NCBI RefSeq assembly: GCF_004136555.1
Contig: NZ_NOIT01000008.1
Location: 62,001-126,000, forward strand
Length of the DNA: 64,000 nt
Direction: 5' to 3'
Origin: Kocuria carniphila
GTDB taxonomy: Bacteria; Actinomycetota; Actinomycetes; Actinomycetales; Micrococcaceae
Shown here piece after piece: positions 1 to 9,370 of this stretch. Below the pieces are notes generated by a model that saw only the letters and a list, made by a program, of their open reading frames with translations, had not been told where the DNA came from and ran no database searches. A program made the position numbers and the translations under genes. Within the stretch, counting starts at the first letter, position 1, and each line of letters opens with the position of its first letter.

Positions 1-43
1 GTTGCCGGGCACAACAGGTTTTAGCTCTGGGCTATACATCGTG

Positions 44-57
44 CGCCAGCGGCGAAC
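44..57. promoter_or_regulatory. Putative ClgR operator upstream of clpC
   Basis: The sequence CGC-CAGCG-GCG-AAC fits the CGC-N5-GCG palindrome flanked by AAC that is described for the actinobacterial ClgR activator of clp genes. It lies about 65 bases before the clpC start. The motif match is seen in the sequence; ClgR control is inferred from the known clpC regulation in Corynebacterium and Streptomyces. Confidence 0.45.
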
Positions 58-119
58 AGTGCCCATAAACGCTCTTCAGGTGCCTAGCATCGTTGGCAGA
101 CACCAATAGAGGAGTATCC

Positions 120-2735
120 ATGTTCGAACGCTTCACCGACCGCGCCCGCCGGGTCGTGGTGCTGGCCCAGGAAGAGGCCAGGATGCTCAACCACAACTAC
201 ATCGGTACCGAGCACCTGCTGCTCGGTTTGATTCACGAGGGCGAAGGCGTAGCAGCCAAGGCTCTCGATTCGATGGGCATCACCCTGAGCTCGGCGCGCG
301 AACAAGTACAAGACATCATCGGACCGGGCCAGCAGGCACCGTCCGGTCACATTCCCTTCACACCCCGTGCCAAGAAGGTGTTGGAGCACTCGCTGCGCGA
401 AGCACTGCAGCTGGGTCACAACTACATCGGCACGGAGCACATCCTGCTGGGCATCATTCGTGCCGGCGAGGGTGTGGCATCCCAGGTTCTGATCAAGCTG
501 GGTGCTGACCCCGCCAAGGTGCGGGCAACGGTGCTCGAGCTGATTTCCGGTTACCAGTCCGGAAACGCCGGTGGCGAGAAAGAAGCCGCGGGTGTCGGGA
601 CCGGTGGCCGCGCCGAGGGTACCCCCGCGGGCTCCGCAGTGCTGGACCAGTTCGGTCGCAACCTCACCGCGGCCGCACGCGAATCCAAGCTTGATCCGGT
701 CATCGGCCGGTACAAGGAAATGGAACGCGTGATGCAGGTGCTCTCACGCCGCACCAAGAACAACCCCGTGTTGATCGGTGAGCCCGGCGTCGGTAAGACC
801 GCCGTGGTCGAGGGCTTGGCCCAGGCAATCGTGCGCGGAGACGTGCCCGAGACGCTCAAGGACAAGCACCTCTACACCCTGGACCTCGGTTCACTGGTGG
901 CCGGTTCGCGCTACCGCGGTGACTTCGAGGAGCGCCTCAAGAAGGTGCTCAAGGAGATCCGCACGCGCGGCGACATCATCCTGTTCATTGACGAGATCCA
1001 CACCCTGGTGGGTGCGGGTGCCGCCGAGGGCGCTATCGATGCCGCCTCGATTCTCAAGCCCATGCTGGCTCGCGGTGAGCTCCAGACCATTGGTGCCACC
1101 ACGCTGGACGAGTACCGCAAGCACATCGAGAAGGACGCCGCCCTGGAGCGTCGTTTCCAGCCCATCCAGGTGGATGAACCTTCCGAGGCACACGCCGTGG
1201 AGATCCTCAAGGGTCTGCGCGACAAGTACGAGGCACACCACCGCGTGTCCATCACGGACGAGGCGCTGGAAGCCGCCGTGCACATGTCCGCACGCTACGT
1301 GTCCGACCGGTTCCTGCCGGACAAGGCCATCGACCTGATCGACGAGGCCGGTGCCCGCCTGCGCATCAAGCGCATGACGGCTCCGCCGGAGATCAAGGCC
1401 CTGGATGAGAAGATCGCGGACATCAAGCGCGCCAAGGAAGCCGCCATCGACAGCCAGGAGTACGAGAAGGCCGCCTCGCTGCGCGATGACGAGCAGAAGC
1501 TCATCACCGAGCGTGAGGAGAAAGACAAGGCCTGGCGCGACGGCGACGACCAGATCTCCGAGGTCACCCCCGAGGTCATCTCGGACGTCCTGTCCGCGTC
1601 CACCGGTGTTCCCGTGTACAAGTTGTCGGAGGAAGAGTCCGGTCGCTTGCTGCACATGGAGGACGAGCTGCACAAGCGCGTCATCGGTCAGAACGAGGCC
1701 ATCAAGGCTCTGTCCCGGTCGATCCGCCGTACCCGTGCGGGTCTGAAGGATCCGCGCCGTCCCGGTGGCTCGTTCATCTTCGCCGGTCCCACCGGTGTCG
1801 GTAAGACCGAGCTGGCCAAGGCTCTCGCGGAGTTCCTGTTCGGTGATGAGGACGCCCTGATCACCCTGGACATGTCCGAGTACCAGGAGAAGCACACGGT
1901 CTCGCGACTGTTCGGTGCCCCTCCGGGTTACGTGGGCTACGAAGAGGGCGGTCAGCTCACCGAGAAGGTGCGCCGCAAGCCGTTCTCCGTGGTGCTTTTC
2001 GACGAGGTCGAGAAGGCTCACCAGGACCTGTTCAACTCGTTGCTGCAGATCCTCGAGGACGGTCGTCTGACCGACTCGCAGGGTCGCGTGGTGGACTTCA
2101 AGAACACGGTGATCATCATGACCACCAACTTGGGCACCAAGGACATCTCGCGCACCGTTCCCGTGGGCTTCCAGGCCACCGGCGATGTTTCGACCTCCTA
2201 CGACCGGATGCAGGCCAAGGTTCAGGAGGAGCTCAAGGAGCACTTCCGTCCCGAGTTCCTCAACCGCGTTGACGAGACCATTGTGTTCCCGCAGCTGAGC
2301 CAGAACGAGATCCTCAAGATCGTGGACCTGTTCGTGGCCCGCTTGCAGCAGCGGCTGCGCGAGCAGGACATGTCCATCTCGCTCACGGACGCCGCCAAGG
2401 TGCTCATGTCCGAGAAGGGTTACGATCCCGCAATGGGTGCACGTCCGTTGCGTCGTGCGGTGCAGCGTGAGATCGAGGACCAGCTGTCCGAGAAGATCCT
2501 GTTCGGCGAGATCTCTTCCGGTGAGAAGATCACAGTGGATGTCGAGGGTGAAGGTGAGGACCGCACGTTCACGTTCTCATCCACCCCCATGTCCGAGCTC
2601 TCGGATGAGGAACTGGACGAGATCCACAACACGCCGTCGTTGACCGACAACGACGACAGCGAGTCCGGCAGGGACGTTCCCCGCTCACCCAACACGGGTG
2701 GCTTCGGTGACGGCCCCGCCCAGGCCCAGGCCTAG
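120..2735 (+). CDS. clpC: ATP-dependent Clp protease ATPase subunit ClpC
   Basis: Hsp100 AAA+ unfoldase that feeds substrates to the ClpP1P2 peptidase in the cytoplasm. The product is 871 aa, the normal ClpC length. It has two N-terminal Clp repeats (about 1-145), Walker A GEPGVGKT at 220-227, a UVR-like coiled region around 425-460, and a second Walker A GPTGVGKT at 556-563. The start at 120 follows GAGGAG and gives the family-typical [10 protein letters not shown] beginning; a GTG-type start 27 bases upstream is less likely. A strong hairpin follows the stop, so it is probably monocistronic. The acidic C-terminal tail is usual in actinobacteria. Confidence 0.97.
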   Translation: MFERFTDRARRVVVLAQEEARMLNHNYIGTEHLLLGLIHEGEGVAAKALDSMGITLSSAREQVQDIIGPGQQAPSGHIPFTPRAKKVLEHSLREALQLGHNYIGTEHILLGIIRAGEGVASQVLIKLGADPAKVRATVLELISGYQSGNAGGEKEAAGVGTGGRAEGTPAGSAVLDQFGRNLTAAARESKLDPVIGRYKEMERVMQVLSRRTKNNPVLIGEPGVGKTAVVEGLAQAIVRGDVPETLKDKHLYTLDLGSLVAGSRYRGDFEERLKKVLKEIRTRGDIILFIDEIHTLVGAGAAEGAIDAASILKPMLARGELQTIGATTLDEYRKHIEKDAALERRFQPIQVDEPSEAHAVEILKGLRDKYEAHHRVSITDEALEAAVHMSARYVSDRFLPDKAIDLIDEAGARLRIKRMTAPPEIKALDEKIADIKRAKEAAIDSQEYEKAASLRDDEQKLITEREEKDKAWRDGDDQISEVTPEVISDVLSASTGVPVYKLSEEESGRLLHMEDELHKRVIGQNEAIKALSRSIRRTRAGLKDPRRPGGSFIFAGPTGVGKTELAKALAEFLFGDEDALITLDMSEYQEKHTVSRLFGAPPGYVGYEEGGQLTEKVRRKPFSVVLFDEVEKAHQDLFNSLLQILEDGRLTDSQGRVVDFKNTVIIMTTNLGTKDISRTVPVGFQATGDVSTSYDRMQAKVQEELKEHFRPEFLNRVDETIVFPQLSQNEILKIVDLFVARLQQRLREQDMSISLTDAAKVLMSEKGYDPAMGARPLRRAVQREIEDQLSEKILFGEISSGEKITVDVEGEGEDRTFTFSSTPMSELSDEELDEIHNTPSLTDNDDSESGRDVPRSPNTGGFGDGPAQAQA

Positions 2736-2751
2736 GCGAACGGACCGCTAC

Positions 2752-2808
2752 AACGCCGCGAGCGGCGTCGGCATCCTGGACAAGGGTGACGACGCCGCTC
2801 GCGGCGTT
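2752..2808 (+). terminator. Intrinsic terminator after clpC
   Basis: A perfect 18-bp stem (2752-2769 with 2791-2808) and a 21-base loop lie 16 bases after the clpC stop. It lacks a long T run, as is common in high-GC actinobacteria. Confidence 0.8.
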
Positions 2809-2848
2809 TAACCCGCGTCTCACGGTTACGGCGGCGTACAGTCTTGGC

Positions 2849-3367
2849 ATGGAAAAGATCAGTATTCGTCCCGCGAAGACCTCGGACGTCCAGGGCATCA
2901 AGGCCTTGGTGGCGCCCATGGCGCAGGAGAACATCCTGATCACCAAGGACACCGTGACCTACTACGAGAACATTCAGGAGTTCGTGGTCGCTCAGGACGA
3001 GAGCGGCGAGCTGGTGGGCTGTGGTGCCCTCCACGTGATGTGGGAGGACCTCGCGGAGGTGCGTACGCTCGCCACCTCGGCCAAGGCGAGGGGGCAGGGC
3101 GTGGGGCGGCGCATGCTCGAGGTCCTGATTGACCGCGCCGCGGAACTCGGCGTGAGCCGGGTCTTCTGCCTGACGTTCGAGGTGGATTTCTTCTCCGCCC
3201 ACGGGTTCGAGGTCATGGAGAACCAGGAAAGCATTGATCCGAATGTGTTCGCCGAACTCCTGCGCTCCCACGATGAAGGCGTTGCGGAGTTCCTCGACCT
3301 GGCGCGCGTGAAACCCAACACCCTGGGCAACACGCGCATGATTCGACAACTGCACGTGTCGTTCTGA
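2849..3367 (+). CDS. argA: GNAT acetyltransferase, N-acetylglutamate synthase-like
   Basis: Cytoplasmic GNAT-fold acetyltransferase of 172 aa, the size of the short actinobacterial N-acetylglutamate synthases that acetylate glutamate in the first step of arginine synthesis. The acetyl-CoA loop is visible as KARGQGVGRRML around residue 76-87, and the end of the protein (NTRMIRQLHVSF) is typical of this group. The ATG at 2849 gives MEKISIRPA, a normal GNAT beginning; the frame is open further upstream but that part overlaps the clpC terminator. The substrate is inferred from family resemblance, so another amino acid remains possible. Confidence 0.75.
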   Translation: MEKISIRPAKTSDVQGIKALVAPMAQENILITKDTVTYYENIQEFVVAQDESGELVGCGALHVMWEDLAEVRTLATSAKARGQGVGRRMLEVLIDRAAELGVSRVFCLTFEVDFFSAHGFEVMENQESIDPNVFAELLRSHDEGVAEFLDLARVKPNTLGNTRMIRQLHVSF

Positions 3368-3474
3368 CTCTTGGACGCCCCGGAAGTCCTGGCGCTATCG
3401 GCGGTCGCGGCCGGTCAGCACGTCCCGGCCACCAAGGAAGCCGGAGCCGTCCGGAGCGATTGAACAAGACCGAT

Positions 3475-4458
3475 TCAGCTCGGCAGACTGGCTTCGTCTC
3501 CGTGGCGAGTCGCCAGACCGTCTTTGAGCAGCCCGCCGAGGGCCCGCTCGCGCTGTTCCAGCGGGGCCGGGAGCGCCCACAGCTTTTCAAGCATGTCGGC
3601 CGTCTCCTGGCCAGGGTTCTCGATCCTGCTGGCCAGCTGCTCCGCCCCGGCGCGATCCGTGAGCAACAGGTCTACCGAAACCGGTGACGGGCTGTGCCGC
3701 AGCACCGCCATGATGGCCCCGCGCACCTGTCGGTCGGTGCCGTGCCAGGACTGCCCCTTGGGGACGTAGTCCGGTTCCGGTCGACCCGCGGCGATCCACG
3801 CGCACTCATCGAACACGGGGCATTCATCGCATTTGGGGGAGCGAGCCGTGCACACCAAAGCACCCAGCTCCATGACGGACTGGTTCCACTTCACCGATTC
3901 GGCGATGTCCTCTGGCATGAGCTGATCCGCAAGCCGGGTCTCCGCCGCGGTGAGCGTCTTGGACGGCAGTGCCTTGCCGCTGAACAGTCGAGCATGCACC
4001 CGCCGGATATTCGTGTCCACCACCGTGTAGCGCTGGCCGAAAGCGAAGACAGCCACCGCTGCTGCCGTGTAGGAACCGATGCCCGGCAGAGCGAGCAATT
4101 CAGAGTGGTTTTCCGGCACCTGGTTGTCATGGTGATCAGCGATCTCCGTGGCTGCTGCGCGCAATCGGAGCGCCCGGCGGGGATACCCAAGCCTGCCCCA
4201 CGCGCGCACCACGTCCGCGGGGCTGGCTGCGGCCAGGTCTGCCGGTTTGGGCCAGCGGTCCAGCCATTCCCGCCAGATCGGCAGAACCCGTACCACGGGC
4301 GTTTGTTGCAGCATGATTTCACTCACCAGCACACCCCACGGAGAGCACGCGGGCTCGCGCCACGGGAGGTCCCTGCCTGCCCGTGAAAACCACTGGATGA
4401 CGGCTTGGTGAATGCCGTGAAGTTGGTCCGGTGCGCAGGGTGTGGAGCTCGAGTTCAT
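3475..4458 (-). CDS. mutY: A/G-specific adenine DNA glycosylase MutY
   Basis: Base-excision repair glycosylase that removes adenine mispaired with 8-oxoguanine or G. It shows the HhH-GPD fold with LALPGIGSYTAAAV, the catalytic-Asp region VVDTNIRRV, and a C-terminal 4Fe-4S loop of pattern C-x6-C-x2-C-x5-C (CTARSPKCDECPVFDEC). The length of 327 aa is normal for actinobacterial MutY. The ATG at 4458 (MNSSSTPC) is chosen; an in-frame ATG at 4485 would overlap the start of the divergent gene. It shares a very short divergent region (about 25 bases) with the membrane protein gene at 4484. Confidence 0.93.
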   Translation of the reverse strand: MNSSSTPCAPDQLHGIHQAVIQWFSRAGRDLPWREPACSPWGVLVSEIMLQQTPVVRVLPIWREWLDRWPKPADLAAASPADVVRAWGRLGYPRRALRLRAAATEIADHHDNQVPENHSELLALPGIGSYTAAAVAVFAFGQRYTVVDTNIRRVHARLFSGKALPSKTLTAAETRLADQLMPEDIAESVKWNQSVMELGALVCTARSPKCDECPVFDECAWIAAGRPEPDYVPKGQSWHGTDRQVRGAIMAVLRHSPSPVSVDLLLTDRAGAEQLASRIENPGQETADMLEKLWALPAPLEQRERALGGLLKDGLATRHGDEASLPS

Positions 4459-4483
4459 AAATCCCCACGGTAGCCTGGAGTTC

Positions 4484-5215
4484 ATGGCAACCAACGGTTC
4501 AGAGCAGCGTGATTCCCCCAACTCCGGCGCATCCCACGGGGATTCCGGGGACCGGTTGCCTCCCTCGGTCTACCGCCGACGCCGCGTGATCGCCCTGGTC
4601 GTTCTGCTCGTGTTGGTCGTGGCCCTGATCTGGGGGATTTCCTCCGTGGTCTCCGCGCTCACCGGTTCTTCGGAGGACCCGGAACAACCCCCGACACAGA
4701 CCCAGGTCACGGCCGAGCCCACTCAGGCAGCCACGGTTGACCCCAATGACAAGTTCGCGGATTTCACCCCCCGGCCCACACCCAGCGGTGACAAGGAGAG
4801 CGAGGGTTCCTCGGCCAGTCCTGCCGCAGCCGAGGAGTGCGGTGCCAACTTGACGCTCACCGCCTCCACGGACAAGCAGACCTACCCGGCCGATCAGGAA
4901 CCGGTACTGGTCATGACCATGGAGAACACCGGGGAGCAACCCTGCCGGGTCAATGCCGGGACGAACGCCATGAATTATGTGGTCACGTCCGGTTCGGATG
5001 TCATCTTCGATTCCCGGCATTGCGCGGCCGAGGGGGAGGACCGAAACGTCACGCTGGAGCCGGGGAAGACGGAAGAGGCCCGGTTGGCGTGGAACCGGAT
5101 TCGCACCGCGGAAGGGTGCCCCGCGGATCAGGCAAAAGCCATGGCTGGTTATTACAACTTGACCGTGGGCTTGGGCGAGCAGAGCAGTTCCTCTGCAACC
5201 TTTGTTCTGGAGTAG
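4484..5215 (+). CDS. Membrane-anchored extracytoplasmic protein, function unknown
   Basis: A 243-aa protein with a basic cytoplasmic N-terminus, one transmembrane helix (about residues 35-58), a Pro/Thr/Ser/Glu-rich linker, and an exported C-terminal domain. That domain has a beta-sandwich-like character, with DKQTYPADQEPVLVMTMENTG and paired cysteines, suggesting an immunoglobulin-like fold. It lies divergent to mutY and convergent to disA. GGAG sits close before the ATG at 4484. No enzymatic motif is visible. A cell-envelope role is an inference from topology only. Confidence 0.8.
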   Translation: MATNGSEQRDSPNSGASHGDSGDRLPPSVYRRRRVIALVVLLVLVVALIWGISSVVSALTGSSEDPEQPPTQTQVTAEPTQAATVDPNDKFADFTPRPTPSGDKESEGSSASPAAAEECGANLTLTASTDKQTYPADQEPVLVMTMENTGEQPCRVNAGTNAMNYVVTSGSDVIFDSRHCAAEGEDRNVTLEPGKTEEARLAWNRIRTAEGCPADQAKAMAGYYNLTVGLGEQSSSSATFVLE

Positions 5216-5314
5216 ACCGCTTCAGCACGGTTGATCGAAAAATCCTTGGTCCTTCAGGGTTGGGCAGAACCGAGGAGCGCCCTCATGTCCACGGGCGGGA
5301 GGCGGGTCCCGCGT

Positions 5315-6391
5315 TCACATGAAGCGTTCGAGCAAACTGGTTTCAGCCATGCGGGACAGCGATTCGCGCACGTTGCGGGCGCGTTGTTCGCCAATGCCCT
5401 CCACGGACATCAGGTCCTCGAGGTTCGCGGCCATCAAGGCCTGTAAGCCGTCGAACTGACCCACCAGGCGTTTAGCCACCACCCGCGGCATGGACTTGAT
5501 GCCTTCGAGCAAGCGGTAACCGTGCGGGTGCAGGTCAGCTTCCAGGTTGCCCTGGGACGTGATGAGAGCCGCGGCCACGGCCACTTTCTGCAGGTCGATC
5601 AGATCCGCCGGGGAGAGTTCCGCGAGTTGTGCCATGGCGTCGGACAAGACCTCCGCCGGAGTCTCCTCGGGGAGATAATCCCGCAACACCACGTCGGGGC
5701 CGGGTCCGTTACCGGCCGTCAGCTCTTCCAATTGCAGCGAGATGAGGCGCCCGTCCTCGCCGAGCTCCAGCACGTACCAGCTGATTTCCTCGGAGATCCT
5801 GCGCACCATTTCCATGCGCTGCAGAGTGAGGGCCACATCCCGGGCCGTGACAGCCGCCTCGATTTCCAGTGCGGAAAGACTGCCTAGAACTTGTTCCAGG
5901 CGATTGCTGTAGTGCTCCAGGGTCTGCAGAGCCTGATTGGCGCGGGCCATGATGGCTTGTGAACCTTCAATGGCGTAGCGGTGATCGCCCACGTAAATGG
6001 TGATCACGCTCATAGACTGGCTCACGGAAACCACGGGAACGTTGGTTTGTTTGGCGGTGCGTTCTGCCGAACGGTGCCGGGTGCCTGATTCCTGGGTCTC
6101 GATGTGAGCCTCCGGCATGAGCTGCACGCCTGCCTTCAGAATGCGGGTGGCATCACGATCGCACACGATGGCACCGTCCATCTTGGCCAGTTCGCGCATC
6201 TTGGTGGGAGTGAACTCGGTGTCGATGTCGAAACCACCCGAGCACAGGGCCTCGACGGACTTGTCGAAGCCCAGCACGATCAACCCACCGGTCCGTCCCC
6301 GCAGGATGCGTTCGAGACCTGTGCGCAGCTGGGTTCCGGGTGCCAAGCGGGCCAGGGTCTTACGAAGGGCCGTCTCCTGAGCTTTCACCAC
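5315..6391 (-). CDS. disA: DNA integrity scanning protein DisA, diadenylate cyclase
   Basis: Makes cyclic di-AMP from two ATP and couples this to scanning for branched DNA. The 358-aa product has the N-terminal DAC domain with DGA at 72-74 and GTRHR (RHR 105-107), both needed for catalysis. A helical linker follows, and a C-terminal HhH DNA-binding domain contains EDLMSVEGIGEQRARNV. It lies directly downstream of radA on the same strand with a 74-base gap. This is the common actinobacterial and Bacillus arrangement, in which RadA and DisA interact functionally. Confidence 0.96.
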   Translation of the reverse strand: MVKAQETALRKTLARLAPGTQLRTGLERILRGRTGGLIVLGFDKSVEALCSGGFDIDTEFTPTKMRELAKMDGAIVCDRDATRILKAGVQLMPEAHIETQESGTRHRSAERTAKQTNVPVVSVSQSMSVITIYVGDHRYAIEGSQAIMARANQALQTLEHYSNRLEQVLGSLSALEIEAAVTARDVALTLQRMEMVRRISEEISWYVLELGEDGRLISLQLEELTAGNGPGPDVVLRDYLPEETPAEVLSDAMAQLAELSPADLIDLQKVAVAAALITSQGNLEADLHPHGYRLLEGIKSMPRVVAKRLVGQFDGLQALMAANLEDLMSVEGIGEQRARNVRESLSRMAETSLLERFM

Positions 6392-6465
6392 ATGATCATC
6401 CTACGTGCTATATGCATGCACCTCGTGCCCAGCCTCTGTTGCTATTTCCGCGCGTACCTGGTCGT

Positions 6466-7857
6466 TCAGCGCTCCCGCGGAGGGAAGAGCAATTCGATGG
6501 CCTGACTTACAGTGGTGACCTCTCGGACGGAGAACCCCTGGGGGATCTTGCCCGGTCCGCTCGGCGAAGCGGGCACCACCGCGTGGGTGAATCCCAGCCG
6601 GGCGACCTCCTGGATCCGGCGATTGATGTCCGGGACCGGACGTACCTCTCCGGCCAGGCCGATCTCCCCGAAACAGACCAGGCGCTGGGGGAGTGGGCGG
6701 TCCTGAGCGGCTGAGGCCAAGGCCATGCACACCGCCAGGTCCGTGGCGGGTTCGGTGAGCCGCACACCGCCCACGGTGGAGACGTAGCAGTCCAGGTTCG
6801 CCAGGCCCACACCAGCGCGGCGCTGCAGCACCGCCAGCAGCATGGCTACGCGAGAACTATCCAGACCGGAGGTGGCCCGCCGCGGTTGTGCAGTGCTGGA
6901 TTTGTCCAGCAGGGCCTGCACCTCCGCCAACAGCGGACGGCGGCCCTCGACCGTGACGCTCAGACACGTGCCGGCCACCGGTAGGGGAGTGCGCGAGACG
7001 AACAGACCCGAGGGGTCCACGACCGATTCGATCCCGGCCTCACCGAGGTCGAAACAACCGACCTCGTCCGTGGGGCCGAATCGGTTCTTGATGGCGCGTA
7101 GCAGTCTGATCCTGGAGTGTTTGTCACCCTCGAACTGGCAGACCACGTCCACGAGGTGTTCGAGCAACCGGGGGCCTGCAATGGAGCCCTCCTTGGTGAC
7201 GTGGCCGACCAGCAACGTGGTCATGTTCTTGGTCTTGGCGGCGTGGATCAAGCTGGCCGCGACTTCTCGCACCTGACTGACCCCTCCGGCGGAACCGTCA
7301 ACTTCGGAACTGGCCAGCGTTTGAACCGAGTCCACGATGAGCAGCTGGGGCTTCACAGCTTCCACATGAGCCAGGGCGGTGGACAGATCGGTTTCAGCGG
7401 TGAGGTAGAGCTTGTCCGCGACCGCCCCGATACGTTCTGCGCGCAGCTTGACCTGCGCTGCCGATTCCTCGCCGGTCACGTAGAGCACATCGCGGGGTGT
7501 CTGACCCGCGGCGACCTTGGCGGCGGCGTCCAGGAGCAGCGTGGACTTACCCACACCAGGTTCGCCCGCGAGGAGGATCACCGCGCCGGGCACCAGCCCG
7601 CCACCGAGCACACGGTCCAGCTCGGGTACGTGCGTGGGGGTAAATTGGGCGACCGAAGAGTCCACCTGGCCGATGGGCTTGGCCGGTTGAGCCACGGTTC
7701 GCGCGGCCTGGGTACGACCGTGTTCCTGAGCGGAACCGGTTTCTTCGACGGTGCCCCAGGACTGGCATTCACCGCAGCGACCCACCCACTTGGCCGTGGT
7801 CCAGCCGCATTCGGTACAGCGGTACGACACTGAGGGTTTCCGGGTCTTGGTGCTCAT
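6466..7857 (-). CDS. radA: DNA repair protein RadA (Sms)
   Basis: RecA-related ATPase that assists branch migration in recombination. The 463 aa include an N-terminal C4 zinc finger (C14, C17, C28, C31), Walker A GEPGVGKST at 98-106, the RadA-specific KNRFG motif around residue 260, and a C-terminal Lon-protease-like domain with the VGGVR region. It probably heads a radA-disA operon. The start MSTKTRKPS is the normal beginning of the family. Confidence 0.96.
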   Translation of the reverse strand: MSTKTRKPSVSYRCTECGWTTAKWVGRCGECQSWGTVEETGSAQEHGRTQAARTVAQPAKPIGQVDSSVAQFTPTHVPELDRVLGGGLVPGAVILLAGEPGVGKSTLLLDAAAKVAAGQTPRDVLYVTGEESAAQVKLRAERIGAVADKLYLTAETDLSTALAHVEAVKPQLLIVDSVQTLASSEVDGSAGGVSQVREVAASLIHAAKTKNMTTLLVGHVTKEGSIAGPRLLEHLVDVVCQFEGDKHSRIRLLRAIKNRFGPTDEVGCFDLGEAGIESVVDPSGLFVSRTPLPVAGTCLSVTVEGRRPLLAEVQALLDKSSTAQPRRATSGLDSSRVAMLLAVLQRRAGVGLANLDCYVSTVGGVRLTEPATDLAVCMALASAAQDRPLPQRLVCFGEIGLAGEVRPVPDINRRIQEVARLGFTHAVVPASPSGPGKIPQGFSVREVTTVSQAIELLFPPRER

Positions 7858-7903
7858 GAACTCACAGTATCCAGCGCGTCAGACACGCATAGCCGGCACG
7901 GAG

Positions 7904-9061
7904 TCAGTCCGATTGCAGCGGCGGCAGGTGCCCGATGGCCACCTGGTGACTGATGCCCGTGGCTTCGAGCAGATCCACCACCATGGGGCGGATCATCAGC
8001 ACGAGCGCCTCGCCCTCCATGGTGCGCACACCCATGTCATGAGGTTCCAGGCGCGCCGCGACCGAGAACAATTCGTTGCGGGCCTGGCGCAAGTAGCTTT
8101 CGCGTGACTGTGGGTGGCTCACGGCCAAAGCATTGCCCAGGCTCAATACGGCGTCGGAAAGATCGGCGAGCACCTCGGAAAGGGACGTGACGGCGTCGTC
8201 GGCGAGGGAGACGTGGTCCAGCACTGAAGCGAGCCTGCGCGCGAGGACCCGGGAGTTTCGCACGGCGAGGTCCAGGTAGTGAATGCAATGGTCCAGACTG
8301 TCGATTTCTTGCCGGTGTCTTCGATGCAGGGGCGAGGCATAGGAAATTTCCTTGGACGCCTCCAACCCCGTGCGAACCGAATCAACGAGAGGTTGAGTCT
8401 GGCGGCCGCGAACCAGTGCGTGCCACGCCAACCGGGAATCGTAATCAGAGACGGCTCGGGAGGATTCGGCCAACAACTCGGAGTATTCCGTGATGAGCTT
8501 TCGGACGTCACCTCGTGGCTCGCGGCGGGGATCTTCCGGGATGAAATAGGCCAGCAGCAGTGCGCACAGGCAACCCACTACCGCGTCGAGAGAACGGGCG
8601 AACACGCCGTCCTGGGATGGGGGTAGCAGCACCACCAGGACGGATTGCAGTCCCATCTGCGTGGTGAAGATGGCACCGTTGTCCAAGAACCGCGCGAGCA
8701 TGAGCGAAATGAGCAGAACAATGGCCGCCTGCCACTCGCCGTGGCCCAACACGTGCATCAGCAGGTCGCCCACCACGATGCCCAGGGTGCAGCCGATCGC
8801 GACTTCGAGAACGCGGCGATAACGCAGGCCACCCTTGGCATAACCCAGCGAAACGAGGGCAGCGGTAGCTGCGAAAATGGGCCCCTGGTGGCCGAGCAGT
8901 CGCTCCGCGATTACATAGGCGCCCACCGCAGCCACGGTCATCTGCACGGCCTGGAACAGTCCGCGCATCATGCGGTTCCAGCCGGTTTTGGACCGTTTGC
9001 TCACCACAGAGGGAACATGAGCAAGCCTCGACCTGTGATGTTTCGCCTCGCTCGATGACAT
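7904..9061 (-). CDS. FUSC-family membrane protein (aromatic acid exporter-like)
   Basis: A 385-aa protein with an N-terminal hydrophobic half of about five to six helices (residues 35-175) and a soluble helical C-terminal half, the layout of FUSC/ArAE proteins that export aromatic acids or similar organic anions. The segment YAKGGLRYRRVLEVAIGCTLGIVVGD matches the conserved FUSC core in general character. It stands alone, 46 bases upstream of radA on the same strand, and diverges from pstS across a 309-base region. The substrate cannot be told from the sequence. Confidence 0.8.
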   Translation of the reverse strand: MSSSEAKHHRSRLAHVPSVVSKRSKTGWNRMMRGLFQAVQMTVAAVGAYVIAERLLGHQGPIFAATAALVSLGYAKGGLRYRRVLEVAIGCTLGIVVGDLLMHVLGHGEWQAAIVLLISLMLARFLDNGAIFTTQMGLQSVLVVLLPPSQDGVFARSLDAVVGCLCALLLAYFIPEDPRREPRGDVRKLITEYSELLAESSRAVSDYDSRLAWHALVRGRQTQPLVDSVRTGLEASKEISYASPLHRRHRQEIDSLDHCIHYLDLAVRNSRVLARRLASVLDHVSLADDAVTSLSEVLADLSDAVLSLGNALAVSHPQSRESYLRQARNELFSVAARLEPHDMGVRTMEGEALVLMIRPMVVDLLEATGISHQVAIGHLPPLQSD

Positions 9062-9370
9062 GACCCCATCTTAGGCAGCGGTCGCCCGAAACCGACCGTG
9101 CATTCGGTGCCGAGCCTCGTCACGATTCCGCGGGTATGCAATAACTCACATCTACGGGTATTGATGCAAGTGGCTACGTGAACACGGGCACTGACGCGTC
9201 ATCTGTTAACCCCACGTTTACCTTCCTGGAGATCTCTGTCCATATCCACTGCCTACCGTCACTGGTGAACCACTACGGATATGCGCTTTCCGTAGGCGGG
9301 TTGATGGCCGAGTCCGGCCGTTTTGCGATCCACCGGCACCGCCGGAAATATTCCATGAAGGGGTAACACT
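9062..9370. other. Intergenic region between FUSC gene and pstS
   Basis: This 309-base divergent region carries the pst promoter. It holds a two-unit PHO-box-like repeat (9205-9222) and one inverted half-site GGTGAAC at 9264-9270. A short open frame (9178-9366, 62 codons) is present but has no visible ribosome binding site or recognisable product, so I treat it as non-coding leader. Confidence 0.6.
9205..9222 (+). promoter_or_regulatory. PHO-box-like direct repeat upstream of pstSCAB
   Basis: GTTAACC (9205-9211) and GTTTACC (9216-9222) are spaced exactly 11 bases apart. This is the unit length of actinobacterial PhoP (PhoR-PhoP or SenX3-RegX3) binding repeats of GTTCACC type. The spacing and the position about 150 bases before pstS support phosphate-starvation control. 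Binding itself is inferred. Confidence 0.55.

Noticed and set aside
891-2243. A long - strand open frame (450 codons) inside clpC
   Set aside because: It is an antisense shadow of the highly conserved clpC coding sequence, without a ribosome binding site or recognisable product.
9178-9366. A 62-codon frame upstream of pstS as a leader peptide
   Set aside because: No ribosome binding site and it contains the putative PHO box; no attenuation structure is linked to it.
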